Assembly: GCA_003491285.1 (NCBI GenBank)
Contig: CP022705.1
Coordinates: 865,501-929,500 of the forward strand
Origin: Methanobacterium sp. BRmetb2
GTDB lineage: Archaea; Methanobacteriota; Methanobacteria; Methanobacteriales; Methanobacteriaceae
DNA: 64,000 nt
Direction: 5' to 3'
The number at the start of each line of letters is the position of its first letter. The stretch's first letter is position 1. Below, piece after piece: positions 34,881-44,003 of this stretch. The notes below the pieces were generated by a model, which was not told the origin of the DNA, ran no database searches, and saw only the letters and a program-made list of their open reading frames with translations. The position numbers and the translations under genes are program-made.

Positions 34881-35654
34881 TTAATTTTTATTAACCTGTT
34901 TTAAGAGCGTAATTGCAAAAACAGCTGCCCCAAAACCATTATCAATGTTCACCACCGCAATTCCTGGTGCACATGATTGAAGCATGGTGTGAAGTGCAGT
35001 AAAACCATCTTTACCCACCCCATAACCAACTGAAGTTGGAACTGCTATCACCGGTACATTCACCATTCCCGCCACGACCGAAGGCAGAGCACCTTCCATA
35101 CCTGCAGCCACAATAATCAGTTGAACTTCTTCTTCTAACATAGACCGCAAATGTGAAAATAAACGATGAATACCTGCAACGCCCACATCATATGAATACA
35201 TTACCTGACAACCTGCTTCCTGGGCAACAATTCGGGCTTCTTCAGCCACAGGAATATCAGAAGTGCCTGCAGTTATGATACCTATTTTTCCCAGTGTTTC
35301 TGGCTTGAAATTTTCATTTTTCACTATTAAAATACGGGCCCGTTCGTTATATTCCATATCTACTTCTTGAATCTTTAAATTTCCTATTTCGGTTTTGATT
35401 CTATCAAATCTTTCTTTATCTAATCTAGTAATTAATATTGGGCCATTATCCACATAATTTAAGATAATTTTTATTATATCACTGTCTTCCTTTCCTTCTG
35501 CCAATACCGCCTCAGGATATCCAGCACGAGACTCTCGGTGCATATCTAATTTGGCAAAGTCCTCCACTTCCTTGATATGATTATCATTAATGAGTTTTTC
35601 AGCTTCTTGAAGTGAAATATTTCCTTTCAAAAGTTTTTCCAGAATTTGTCTCAT
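34881..35654 (-). CDS. larB: LarB-like pyridinium-3,5-biscarboxylic acid mononucleotide synthase
   Basis: This 257-residue protein is related to PurE (AIR carboxylase) and, by family knowledge, carboxylates and hydrolyses nicotinate adenine dinucleotide as the first step of nickel-pincer cofactor synthesis. The PurE-like core includes GIITAGTSDIPVAEEARIVAQEAG, VQLIIVAAGMEGALPSVVAGMVNVPVIAVPTSVGYG and SCAPGIAVVNIDNGFGAAVFAI. An N-terminal helix precedes it. ATG 35654 follows GAGGTAACATC; a longer frame from 35717 has no ribosome site. It diverges from hypF across 35655-35878. Neither LarC nor LarE is in the window. Confidence 0.9.
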   Translation of the reverse strand: MRQILEKLLKGNISLQEAEKLINDNHIKEVEDFAKLDMHRESRAGYPEAVLAEGKEDSDIIKIILNYVDNGPILITRLDKERFDRIKTEIGNLKIQEVDMEYNERARILIVKNENFKPETLGKIGIITAGTSDIPVAEEARIVAQEAGCQVMYSYDVGVAGIHRLFSHLRSMLEEEVQLIIVAAGMEGALPSVVAGMVNVPVIAVPTSVGYGVGKDGFTALHTMLQSCAPGIAVVNIDNGFGAAVFAITLLKQVNKN

Positions 35655-35780
35655 GATGTTACCTCTTGTAATGAATATATATGAGTGGATATTATAAAAA
35701 GAGTGTTGATAATACACTTGAAATCAAGGTCAAACTCAACATTCAAAAACGTGACAATTTAACATTTAACTATTTAATGG

Positions 35781-35800
35781 ATACAAAATATAATTTGTAT
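35781..35800. promoter_or_regulatory. Inverted repeat between larB and hypF
   Basis: ATACAAA-6-TTTGTAT lies in the space between two divergent nickel-related genes. The seven-base arms are perfect. It may be an operator for a shared regulator such as a nickel sensor, but the sequence alone does not identify one. Confidence 0.5.
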
Positions 35801-35878
35801 AATTTGATAAAATTATATTCTACTTTAATGGAATTAAATAAAATTTAAGTGGTTATATATAAATTAGAGGTGTAAAAT

Positions 35879-38194
35879 TTGGATAAAGCTCGAATATTGG
35901 TACAGGGAATTGTTCAGGGCGTGGGATTTAGACCCACGGTTTATCGTCTAGTCAAAAAACTAAAACTTACTGGTTACGTTCGAAACTTGGGAAATATTGT
36001 AGAAATAGTTTTACAAGGTGAAAAAAAGGAGATTGAAAAATTTGTCAAAGATCTGACTAATAAAAAACCTCCAATTTCTAAGATTTCCTCTCTGGATGTG
36101 GAATGGCTTGAATGTGAAGTAAGTGAATATTCTAATTTTTCTATATTGAAAAGTTCGCAGAATTTCTCTGGATCATCAGTTATACCTCCTGATGTTGCCA
36201 CTTGCGATGCGTGCCTTCAAGAAATAAATAAAAATGATGATAGACGTTATTCTTATCCATTCACTGCCTGTACTGATTGCGGACCTCGATTTACTGTGAT
36301 AGAATCGGTTCCCTACGATCGAGAAAGGACAAGTATGGAAGATTTTCCTCTCTGTTCTGATTGCCAAAGCGAATATACAGATCCTATAGATCGCCGTTAT
36401 CATGCAGAAGCCACCTGTTGCCAGGAATGCGGACCTGAAGTTTTTCTCTACCAAAAATCGCGTTTAAATGTTAAAAATCCGATTAAAGAAGCTGCAAATC
36501 TCCTGGATGAAGGAAATATTTTGGCCATAAAAGGGATAGGCGGAACCCATTTGGTATGTAAAGTTAACGATGAAGAACCTGTTTTAAAACTTAGAAAACG
36601 TTTGAATAGATTCAATCAACCGTTTGCCTGTATGTCTCCTGATGTTTCCACAGTGAAAACATTTACTCTCGTATCAAAATTGGAAGAAAAGGTTTTAACC
36701 TCCCGCCGGAGACCCATTGTTGTGCTTAAAAAAAATGAAGATTACTTCCTGGCCCCTTCTGTTGCTCCGGATCTGCATAATATTGGGATTATGCTTCCTT
36801 ATTCTGGACTGCAACATTTATTGTTTGAATATACAGAAGAACCTGCTTATATCATGACTTCAGCTAATATGCCTGGTGAACCCATGTTAATCAGGAATCA
36901 AGAGATTTTAAAGAATTTAGAGGGTATTGCAGATTATTACTTGCTGCATGACCGGCGAATAGTAAACAGGTGCGACGATTCTGTGGTTAGGTTTAGAGGA
37001 AATGATTTAGCATTTATCCGCCGATCCAGAGGTTATGTGCCTGAACCTTATGATCTATCCCCTATTTCCAATGATTTAAATGTCCTGGCCCTGGGTCCTG
37101 AGATTGATGTTACTTTTTCTCTTCTTAAAGAAGGCCAATGTTATCCATCTCAGCACATTGGTGATACCAGTAAATATGCCACCTATCAATACTTACAGGA
37201 AGCCATAAACTACATGATGAACATAACTCAGACCGATTCACTGGATGTGGTTGCTTGTGACATGCATCCTCAATTTTTCACTACTCAACTAGCACAAAAA
37301 CTTTCTAAAAAATATTCGTGCCCGGTTTTACCAGTGCAACACCATCATGCTCACGGTGGAGCCTTGGGTCTAGATGTGGGTGTGAGTGAGATGATCCTTA
37401 TTGCTGCTGATGGCGTGGGTTACGGCGAAGATGGAACTGCCTGGGGTGGTGAAATATTACATATTGACCTAGATGATAAAAATGCTGATTATGAACGTAT
37501 GGGAAGCCTCATTCCTCAAAAAATGGCTGGAGGCGATCTTTGTACCAAATATCCTGCACGAATGCTAATTTCAATGCTCCAGAACCATTATGAATCAGAA
37601 CACTTACAAAAAATGTTGATTGACAACTATGTGGATTATTTTCCCCATGGAAAAACAGAAATTGACCTAGTAATGAAGCAGCTGGAACGTGATTTTAATG
37701 TGGGCATCACAACCAGTACCGGCCGAGTGCTGGATGCTATTGCTGCTGCTCTCCATATCTGTGGAGAACGTACCTATGAAGGAGAATGCGCCATGAAATT
37801 AGAATCTCGAGCTTATAAAGGTGTTGAAAGATTTGAGATTCCTTTTGATATAAAGAAATATCAAGGCCGAGATGTGCTGGATACTTCCCTTATTCTCAAA
37901 GAAGTTTTAGATCTCATGAAAAAAAGAGAAACAGTGAATGATATAGCTCTGGCTGCTCAAAAATCTTTATCTCATGGTTTAGGAGAGCTTGCAATTAAAG
38001 CAGCTGCAGATAAGGGTATAACTACTATTGGAGGGTCTGGCGGAGTATTTTATAATGAATCCATCAGTTTAAGTATCAAAAAATACGTGGAGGATAATGG
38101 TTATAAATTTGTTCAACACCAGAATTCCTGTGCAGGTGATGGTTCTGTATCTCTTGGACAAGCTGTTATAGCGGCAATTAAATATGGAAAATAA
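35879..38194 (+). CDS. hypF: HypF carbamoyltransferase for [NiFe]-hydrogenase maturation
   Basis: This 771-residue protein converts carbamoyl phosphate to the thiocarbamate that becomes the cyanide ligand of the hydrogenase nickel-iron centre. Domains run in order: acylphosphatase-like (RILVQGIVQGVGFRPTVYRLVKK, residues 1-90), two zinc-finger repeats (CDACLQEINK...CTDCGPRFT and CSDCQSEYTD...CCQECGPEV), YrdC-like (residues about 200-380) and the Kae1-like carbamoyltransferase with VLPVQHHHAHGGALGLD and GGSGGVFYNE. The start is TTG 35879 after GAGGTG. It serves the frhADGB hydrogenase encoded later. Confidence 0.95.
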   Translation: MDKARILVQGIVQGVGFRPTVYRLVKKLKLTGYVRNLGNIVEIVLQGEKKEIEKFVKDLTNKKPPISKISSLDVEWLECEVSEYSNFSILKSSQNFSGSSVIPPDVATCDACLQEINKNDDRRYSYPFTACTDCGPRFTVIESVPYDRERTSMEDFPLCSDCQSEYTDPIDRRYHAEATCCQECGPEVFLYQKSRLNVKNPIKEAANLLDEGNILAIKGIGGTHLVCKVNDEEPVLKLRKRLNRFNQPFACMSPDVSTVKTFTLVSKLEEKVLTSRRRPIVVLKKNEDYFLAPSVAPDLHNIGIMLPYSGLQHLLFEYTEEPAYIMTSANMPGEPMLIRNQEILKNLEGIADYYLLHDRRIVNRCDDSVVRFRGNDLAFIRRSRGYVPEPYDLSPISNDLNVLALGPEIDVTFSLLKEGQCYPSQHIGDTSKYATYQYLQEAINYMMNITQTDSLDVVACDMHPQFFTTQLAQKLSKKYSCPVLPVQHHHAHGGALGLDVGVSEMILIAADGVGYGEDGTAWGGEILHIDLDDKNADYERMGSLIPQKMAGGDLCTKYPARMLISMLQNHYESEHLQKMLIDNYVDYFPHGKTEIDLVMKQLERDFNVGITTSTGRVLDAIAAALHICGERTYEGECAMKLESRAYKGVERFEIPFDIKKYQGRDVLDTSLILKEVLDLMKKRETVNDIALAAQKSLSHGLGELAIKAAADKGITTIGGSGGVFYNESISLSIKKYVEDNGYKFVQHQNSCAGDGSVSLGQAVIAAIKYGK

Positions 38195-38241
38195 ACACGA
38201 ATTTCAGGTCAATCTAAAATAAGAAAATAAAAAAAGTTTAA

Positions 38242-38739
38242 TTATTCATTTTTTGGTCCTTCCACATCTTCTAAGACATCTTCTGCTCTTTTTTTTAGTG
38301 TCTCATACAGTTGTATCAAACTTTTTAATTCTTCTACAGCTTCCCATTGCCCCATACGAATTCTATGTTCTACATTCAACAAGCGGGACCATTCATCACC
38401 AGAGGGTAATTGTTTTCTGCTTAATGCTTCGTCAGTGATGTCGACTTGAAAAGTGTTCTGATTGATAATAATATTAACGGTTATGTCGTGGGACATATCA
38501 TAATATTTTCTGGGACGACCCCTTTCTATCTTTTTAAAAGAAGATCTAAGAATTCCTAATTCTTCCATAGCCCTTAAATGTTCAATTATTGCCTTTTGTC
38601 CTATTTCTAATTCTCTCGAAATTTGGCTAACAAATCTGGGCTCTTCTCTCAATAAGTTAATTATTTCACGCCGGGTTCGGCATCCCATTACATCAAGTAT
38701 AGCCTCTATATCCATGTTATCATATGAATTTGTAGTCAT
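38242..38739 (-). CDS. ArsR-like winged-helix regulator divergent from grpE
   Basis: This 165-residue DNA-binding protein has IEAILDVMGCRTRREIINLLREEPRFVSQISRELEIGQKAIIEHLRAMEELGILRSSFKKIERGRPRKYYDMSHD, a winged helix with the GRPRKYY wing, and a C-terminal coiled coil (EWSRLLNVEHRIRMGQWEAVEELKSLIQLYETL). A TATA-like sequence sits 26 bases before the first ATG, so its mRNA may be leaderless. Its position opposite grpE-dnaK-dnaJ, with shared palindromes between, suggests a heat-shock or stress repressor. That function is inference. Confidence 0.85.
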   Translation of the reverse strand: MTTNSYDNMDIEAILDVMGCRTRREIINLLREEPRFVSQISRELEIGQKAIIEHLRAMEELGILRSSFKKIERGRPRKYYDMSHDITVNIIINQNTFQVDITDEALSRKQLPSGDEWSRLLNVEHRIRMGQWEAVEELKSLIQLYETLKKRAEDVLEDVEGPKNE

Positions 38740-38755
38740 TATTATAATGTTGTCG

Positions 38756-38774
38756 AAAGGTTTATATAACCTTT
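38756..38774. promoter_or_regulatory. Palindrome overlapping the regulator's TATA box
   Basis: AAAGGTT-TATAT-AACCTTT has perfect seven-base arms and surrounds the TATA-like core about 26 bases upstream of the regulator's first ATG. A bound dimer would block its own promoter. It overlaps the first copy of the direct repeat at 38765-38786. Confidence 0.65.
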
Positions 38775-38827
38775 TGTAACTATAATCTATACGGGGTTGT
38801 GATAGTATAACCTTTGGTAACTTTAAT
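38765..38827. promoter_or_regulatory. Near-perfect 22-bp direct repeat between regulator and grpE
   Basis: TATAACCTTT-(T/G)-GTAACT-(A/T)-TAAT occurs at 38765-38786 and 38806-38827. Only two positions differ. The copies are 41 bases apart, close to four DNA helical turns, so proteins bound to both would lie on the same face. The second copy is 65-86 bases before the grpE start at 38892. Confidence 0.65.
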
Positions 38828-38891
38828 ATTTGTAATGTTTAAAATAAAAAAATTATCATACTTATGATTCTATGGTGTGAAAGGTGAACTG

Positions 38892-39470
38892 ATGTACGGC
38901 AAAAATGATTTAAAAAAAATTAAAGAAGAATTAAAAGAGAAAAAATCTCTTTTAACTGATAAAAAGAATGAACTTCAAGAAATAGAAGAGAAACTTGAAG
39001 AACTGCAAAAAGTAGCAGATGAGCAAGAAAAGGAACTTGAAGAAAAAGACAAAAAATTAGAGGAATACACCTCCCACTTACAACGTTTGCAGGCTGACTT
39101 TGAAAATTATAAAAAACAAACTGCTAAACGGCAGGAAGACTTCGTTCAATATGCTAACGAGGGACTTATCTTAAAATTATTGGATGTTTACCAGGACTTT
39201 GAACGTGCCTTTGAAAACTGTAAAACCACTGAAGATCTCCAAGAAGGGTTAGAAATCATCTACAATAAGTTAAAGGAAATTTTAGAAAAGGAAGGTCTGG
39301 AAGAAATCTCTGCAAAGGGCGAAAAATTTGATCCATTCAAGCATGAAGCTCTAATGACTGAAAATCATGAAGACTTTGAAAATGGCATGATAACCGATGA
39401 ACTATCCAAGGGATACAAATTAAAAGACAAAGTAATTAAATATTCCATGGTAAAAGTTTGTAAAAAATGA
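38892..39470 (+). CDS. grpE: GrpE nucleotide exchange factor
   Basis: This 192-residue protein exchanges ADP on DnaK. It has a long N-terminal coiled coil (residues about 8-75), then LQRLQADFENYKKQTAKRQEDFVQYANEGLILKLLDVYQDFERAFE, and the C-terminal beta-domain with FDPFKHEALMTENHEDFENGMITDELSKGYKLKDKVIKYSMVKV. ATG 38892 follows AGGTGAACTG; the upstream GTG at 38877 has no ribosome site of its own. It is followed by dnaK after 125 bases. Confidence 0.94.
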   Translation: MYGKNDLKKIKEELKEKKSLLTDKKNELQEIEEKLEELQKVADEQEKELEEKDKKLEEYTSHLQRLQADFENYKKQTAKRQEDFVQYANEGLILKLLDVYQDFERAFENCKTTEDLQEGLEIIYNKLKEILEKEGLEEISAKGEKFDPFKHEALMTENHEDFENGMITDELSKGYKLKDKVIKYSMVKVCKK

Positions 39471-39503
39471 TAAAAAAATTAAATATAAATTAAAATCAAT
39501 TAT

Positions 39504-39519
39504 TTACTAAATTTAGTAA
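39504..39519. promoter_or_regulatory. Palindrome between grpE and dnaK
   Basis: TTACTAAATTTAGTAA is a perfect 16-base palindrome in the 125-base gap before dnaK. It may be an operator for separate dnaK control or a processing site. No U-rich terminator follows it directly. Confidence 0.45.
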
Positions 39520-39595
39520 TTAAAATCGTAAAATATAGAAAATAAATAAATTTCATTAAAGTTATGAAAAAATTATAAGATTTTGAGGTGAATTT

Positions 39596-41470
39596 ATGGC
39601 AAATAAAAAAGAAAAAATTATAGGTATAGATTTAGGAACAAGTAACTCTGCTGCAGCTGTTTTAGTTGGTGGTAAACCAACCATAATTCCAAGTGCTGAA
39701 GGAGCCAGCCAGTATGGTAAAGCTTTTCCAAGTTATGTTGCTTTTACAGACGATGGTCAAAGATTAGTGGGAGAACCTGCCAGAAGACAGGCTGTCACCA
39801 ATCCTGAAAACACTATAACTGCCATTAAAAGGAGCATGGGAACTGATCATAAAGTTACAGTTCAAGGAAAACAGTACACCCCCCAAGAGATTTCCTCTTT
39901 TATTCTACAGAAAATTAAAAAAGATGCCGAATCATTTCTGGGAGAAGAAGTTAAAAAAGCAGTTATAACTGTCCCTGCCTACTTTAACGATAACCAGAGA
40001 ACTGCTACCAAAGACGCTGGAACTATAGCTGGTCTGGATGTTGTGAGACTGGTAAATGAACCAACTGCTGCCAGTTTAGCTTATGGTATAGATAAATCTG
40101 AAGATGATGAACTGGAAATTATGGTATTCGATTTTGGTGGAGGAACACTTGACGTTACAATCATGGAATTTGGTGGAGGAGTATTTGAAGTTAGATCCAC
40201 CAGCGGGGACACTAAACTTGGTGGAACTGATATGGATACTGCCATCATGAAATACTTAGCTGAAGAGTTCAAAAAAGAAAATGGAATAGACTTGATGGAT
40301 GACGATCAGGCAGTACAAAGATTAAGAGAAGCATCTGAAAAGGCAAAAATTGAGCTTTCCACTACCTTAACCTCAGATATAAATTTACCATTCATTACCG
40401 CAACTCAAGAAGGTCCAAAACACCTTACCACAAAATTAACTAGAGCTAAACTGGAAGAACTGGTGGACCCCATTATTAAAAAATGTTCTGGTCCTATGCA
40501 ACAAGCCATATCCGATGCTAAAATGACTAAAGGAGATATTGATAAAATAATCCTGGTTGGTGGCCCTACCAGAATGCCTGCAGTCCAGAAATTTGTGGAA
40601 AGTTATATAGGCAAACCAATTGAGCGTGGAATAGACCCTATGGAATGTGTAGCAACTGGTGCTGCAATTCAAGGAGGAGTTCTGGCTGGAGAAATCAAAG
40701 ATCTTGTTCTATTAGATGTTACCCCATTATCTTTAGGTATTGAAACTTTAGGTGGCGTATTCACCAATTTAATAGAAAGAAATACCACCATTCCAGCTAA
40801 AAAGAGCCAAATATTCTCTACTGCAGCTGACAATCAAACTTCGGTGGACATACATGTACTGCAGGGTGAGCGGCCAATGGCCCTAGACAACACCACTCTT
40901 GGAAGATTCCAGTTAGTAGGAATACCTCCTGCACCACGTGGAATACCTCAAATCGAGGTAACATTTGATATCGATGCCAATGGTATAATGAACGTATCTG
41001 CCAAGGATATGGGAACTGGTAAAGAGCAAGCAATAACCATAACTGCACCTAACAAATTATCCGACGATGAAATTGAACAAAAAGTCAAAGAAGCAGAAAT
41101 GCACGCTGAAGAAGATAAAAAGAAACAAGAAGAAATTGAAGTAAGAAATAACGCAGATTCAATGATTTACACTTCAGAAAAAACTTTAGAAGAGCTCGGT
41201 GACAAAGTACCCAGTGATAAAAAAGAAAAAATAGAAAACCTGATTAAAGAACTTCGTGATTTAATTGGCGGTGAAGATCTTGCTGCCATTAAAGAAAAAA
41301 CCGAAGAATTAACTAAAGTCGTTCAAGAAGTAGGGGCCACTATTTATCAACAAGCTCAACAAGAACAAGCCCAGCAACAAGGTCAACAACAGGGCCAAAC
41401 AAATGAAGGGTCTGCCCAAGAAGGAAAAGATGATGACACTATAGATGCAGATTATGAAGTTAAAAAATAA
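39596..41470 (+). CDS. dnaK: DnaK (Hsp70) chaperone
   Basis: This 624-residue Hsp70 has the ATPase start IIGIDLGTSNSAAAVLVGGKP, phosphate motif MVFDFGGGTLDVTIMEFGGG and IILVGGPTRMPAVQKFVE. The substrate domain contains LDVTPLSLGIETLGGVFTNLIERNTTIPAKKSQ and the hinge; the lid helices follow. The C-terminal tail is Gln-rich (QQAQQEQAQQQGQQQGQ) and ends in DDDTIDADYEVKK, an acidic end as in bacterial DnaK. Archaea acquired this chaperone system from bacteria. It acts with the GrpE and DnaJ of the same cluster. Confidence 0.96.
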   Translation: MANKKEKIIGIDLGTSNSAAAVLVGGKPTIIPSAEGASQYGKAFPSYVAFTDDGQRLVGEPARRQAVTNPENTITAIKRSMGTDHKVTVQGKQYTPQEISSFILQKIKKDAESFLGEEVKKAVITVPAYFNDNQRTATKDAGTIAGLDVVRLVNEPTAASLAYGIDKSEDDELEIMVFDFGGGTLDVTIMEFGGGVFEVRSTSGDTKLGGTDMDTAIMKYLAEEFKKENGIDLMDDDQAVQRLREASEKAKIELSTTLTSDINLPFITATQEGPKHLTTKLTRAKLEELVDPIIKKCSGPMQQAISDAKMTKGDIDKIILVGGPTRMPAVQKFVESYIGKPIERGIDPMECVATGAAIQGGVLAGEIKDLVLLDVTPLSLGIETLGGVFTNLIERNTTIPAKKSQIFSTAADNQTSVDIHVLQGERPMALDNTTLGRFQLVGIPPAPRGIPQIEVTFDIDANGIMNVSAKDMGTGKEQAITITAPNKLSDDEIEQKVKEAEMHAEEDKKKQEEIEVRNNADSMIYTSEKTLEELGDKVPSDKKEKIENLIKELRDLIGGEDLAAIKEKTEELTKVVQEVGATIYQQAQQEQAQQQGQQQGQTNEGSAQEGKDDDTIDADYEVKK

Positions 41471-41497
41471 CTGCACAGTCAAATATTAAAGTGTTGA

Positions 41498-41515
41498 GTA
41501 GGGAGAATTCCCTAC
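41498..41515 (+). terminator. Hairpin between dnaK and dnaJ
   Basis: GTAGGGA-GAAT-TCCCTAC forms a seven-base-pair stem with a four-base loop 28 bases after the dnaK stop. No long U-run follows, so it may stabilise or process the transcript rather than stop it. The rest of the 192-base gap to dnaJ is AT-rich. Confidence 0.5.
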
Positions 41516-41662
41516 TTCCACCTCCTAAACATATTTATTAAAAAGTTTTATTTATGTAGATAGATTTAATAACATTCTAATAGTAAATTCTAATACTGTT
41601 AAATTATATTATAATTTTCATTATTTTTATTTATTTATAGTAAGAGTAAAGGTTAGATAACT

Positions 41663-42802
41663 ATGGCAGAAAAGCGTGATTATTACGAAGTCCTTGGTGT
41701 GGATAAGGAAGCAGATAAAAAAGATATTAAAAAAGCTTATCGAAAGTTGGCTATGAAATACCATCCTGATGTGAGTGAAGATCCAGAATCTGCAGATAAA
41801 TTCAAAGAAATAAGTGAAGCATATGCAGTACTCTCAGACGAAGAAAAAAGGCAAAAATATGACCAGTTTGGACATGCTGGAATGAATGGATTCAGTAATG
41901 AAGACATTTTTAATAATATAAACTTTGACGATATATTCCGAGGATTTGGATTTGATGTTGGAAATATATTTGACATGTTTGGATTTGGTGGAGGCCGACA
42001 GAGACACGGTCCTCAAAAAGGTTCTGATGTTTACTATGATCTGGATATTACGCTAGAAGATGCAGCTAAAGGTTTGGAAACTGATATAGATGTACCAACC
42101 ACCAAAACTTGTCCCGTGTGTAATGGTTCCCGGGCCGAACCAGGAAGCAGTGTTAAAGACTGTCCAACATGTGGTGGGACAGGACAAGTGCGTCAGGTAA
42201 GTAACACCCCTTTCGGACAATTTATGAATGTTAAAACGTGCGGTCAGTGCAAAGGTGAGGGAAAAATAGTTGAAAATCCTTGTAAAAACTGTCATGGTAA
42301 AGGAATTGTAAGAGAAACCAGTAATATCCATATAAATATTCCCCCAGGGGTTGAAACAGGGTCACGACTGAGAGTACCTGGAGAAGGCCAGGCTGGTGTT
42401 CGGGGCGGCCCTCCTGGAGACTTATATGTACTCGTGAATGTTAAACAGCACAAATTATTTGAAAGAGACGGAGCTAATTTGTACTATGAAAAACCTGTAA
42501 GTTTTGTACAGGCTACATTAGGAGATGAAGTTGAAGTTCCTACAATTGACGGGAAATTAGAGTTAAAAATACCTAGCGGAACCCAAACTGGAAGTACTTT
42601 TCGTTTAAAAGGACAAGGACTCCCACATCTTCGATGGAGCGGGAAGGGAAATCTTTATGTTACAGTCAAAGTAGTGATTCCTAAAAAGTTAAGTCCAAAA
42701 CAGAAGGAACTCCTACGTGAGTTTGCTGATATTAGTGGTGATGAGATATATCACGAAGATAAAGGATTTTTCGATAAAGTTAAGGACGCAATTGGACACT
42801 GA
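41663..42802 (+). CDS. dnaJ: DnaJ (Hsp40) co-chaperone
   Basis: This 379-residue protein has the J-domain with YEVLGVDKEADKKDIKKAYRKLAMKYHPDVSEDPESADKFKEISEAYAVLSDEEKRQKYDQFGH (HPD motif near residue 33), a Gly/Phe region, four zinc-binding repeats (CPVCNG, CPTCGG, CGQCKG, CKNCHG) and the C-terminal client-binding beta-domains. It stimulates DnaK's ATPase. AGGTTAGATAACT precedes the ATG. Confidence 0.96.
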   Translation: MAEKRDYYEVLGVDKEADKKDIKKAYRKLAMKYHPDVSEDPESADKFKEISEAYAVLSDEEKRQKYDQFGHAGMNGFSNEDIFNNINFDDIFRGFGFDVGNIFDMFGFGGGRQRHGPQKGSDVYYDLDITLEDAAKGLETDIDVPTTKTCPVCNGSRAEPGSSVKDCPTCGGTGQVRQVSNTPFGQFMNVKTCGQCKGEGKIVENPCKNCHGKGIVRETSNIHINIPPGVETGSRLRVPGEGQAGVRGGPPGDLYVLVNVKQHKLFERDGANLYYEKPVSFVQATLGDEVEVPTIDGKLELKIPSGTQTGSTFRLKGQGLPHLRWSGKGNLYVTVKVVIPKKLSPKQKELLREFADISGDEIYHEDKGFFDKVKDAIGH

Positions 42803-43054
42803 ACATGTGAATACTTTTTCCTATTTTTAATATTTGCCAAGATTAATTCTATTTTTAAATTAATATTTTTTCTCAATACTAATTACTAATTTTTTTAGAC
42901 CAAATTATTATTCACCATCTTATCTGTTAATTTATGAAAGCAATATCTCATTAATCCCCATATAATGTAATTAAAATTATTTACAAATTTTTTTATATAC
43001 AAAAAATCATAATTTACAATTGAGAGAGTTTGTTGAATAAAAGGTGGTGAAACT

Positions 43055-43534
43055 ATGCAAAGAAAAACTACAGCAATAATTCTTATAATTTTGGGTTTGA
43101 TTGTACTGGCCTTTCCCCTGTTGGGAGTGATTCCAGTAAGTGTGCTAACTGGTTTGGGAGTACTCTTTTTAGGTATAGGTCTTCTTATAGCCGGTATTGT
43201 CGAAATGAGGGAAAGTGCTGCCCTTGGAATTGTGGAATTGATACTGGGAATAATAGCATTAGTGCTTGGTGTTGGTTTTATATTCAATCCAGGATTATTC
43301 AGCTTTGTAGCCTCATTAATTATTTACTTAGCAGGTATATTCCTAATAATCGTAGGTATTATCGCCATAATTAGTAAGACTGGTGGAAGCCGTTGGAACG
43401 GAACAATAGGAATAATTATAGGACTGATTTATATTCTTGTTGGAGCTCTAGTAGCTAATCCATTTTATTTAGGGATATTGATTGGATTATGGCTTTTAAT
43501 AGTTGGAGTATTGATGTTTTTCCAAAGTGACTGA
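43055..43534 (+). CDS. DUF308-like small membrane protein
   Basis: This 159-residue protein has six short hydrophobic helices, rich in Gly, Ile and Leu, in three pairs, such as TAIILIILGLIVLAFPLLGV and LGIVELILGIIALVLGVGFIFNP. The pattern GLGVLFLGIGLLIAGIVE is typical of DUF308/HdeD-type proteins. The function is unknown; relatives in bacteria are linked with acid stress. GGTGGTGAAACT precedes the ATG. It may belong with the stress genes upstream but is separated by 252 bases without a clear gene. Confidence 0.72.
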   Translation: MQRKTTAIILIILGLIVLAFPLLGVIPVSVLTGLGVLFLGIGLLIAGIVEMRESAALGIVELILGIIALVLGVGFIFNPGLFSFVASLIIYLAGIFLIIVGIIAIISKTGGSRWNGTIGIIIGLIYILVGALVANPFYLGILIGLWLLIVGVLMFFQSD

Positions 43535-43699
43535 AAATAATTCAACCCAACAAACTCTCCTTAATTTTTTAAAAAAAGTCAGGACATTCCCCTTTAAAAA
43601 TGTCAATTTAGAAGTTGATTTATTTAAAATAAAACCTTTTTTAACTATTTTTGGTAAATTGAGATGCTCATAAAATTAAAATATAGATCTAATATTGAA

Positions 43700-44003
43700 A
43701 TGGCATGCCGAGAGTAACCCACCTCCTGTTTCAGCAGCATTCATCTAGGCGAACTACCTCTGCCTTATACAGTTTTTCATTGGCAGTATTTGTCCTTGCA
43801 TCCCACGAAATGGCCGTTTCACCGTTTCATTCTAATATCAATCAGCTGATTGCGTCATTATCATTTATTAGAAGACGTATCGTTTCTGCTCCAGAGTTAT
43901 GCCTCGCAGCATGTGCCTTACAGCACCGTGGTTCTGTATGATGGATGGAGTTTCCTCAGTTTAACCCTTACGGGAAACCGGTAGCTGCTCTTCGGCTTGC
44001 CAT
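43700..44003 (-). ncRNA. rnpB: RNase P RNA (archaeal type A)
   Basis: The minus strand starts ATGGCAAGCCGAAGAGCAGC and ends TCGGCATGCCAT, which pair to form helix P1. The conserved CR-I segment GAGGAAACTCC follows P3/P4 strand sequences near 43947-43957. ACAGAACCACGG is near 43926, and the conserved 3' part GGAGGTGGGTTACTC near 43717-43731 pairs to form P4. The length of about 304 bases is usual for methanogens. This RNA cleaves the 5' leader from pre-tRNAs. The ends are set by P1 pairing. The plus-strand reading frame here is not a gene. Confidence 0.88.

Noticed and set aside
42895..43287. 130-codon minus-strand ORF
   Set aside because: It overlaps the DUF308-like gene on the other strand; the plus-strand gene has a good ribosome site and membrane-helix pattern. 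The free part 42895-43054 shows nothing else.
43705..43941. 78-codon plus-strand ORF
   Set aside because: It is antisense to the RNase P RNA, has no ribosome site and a composition unlike the neighbouring proteins.
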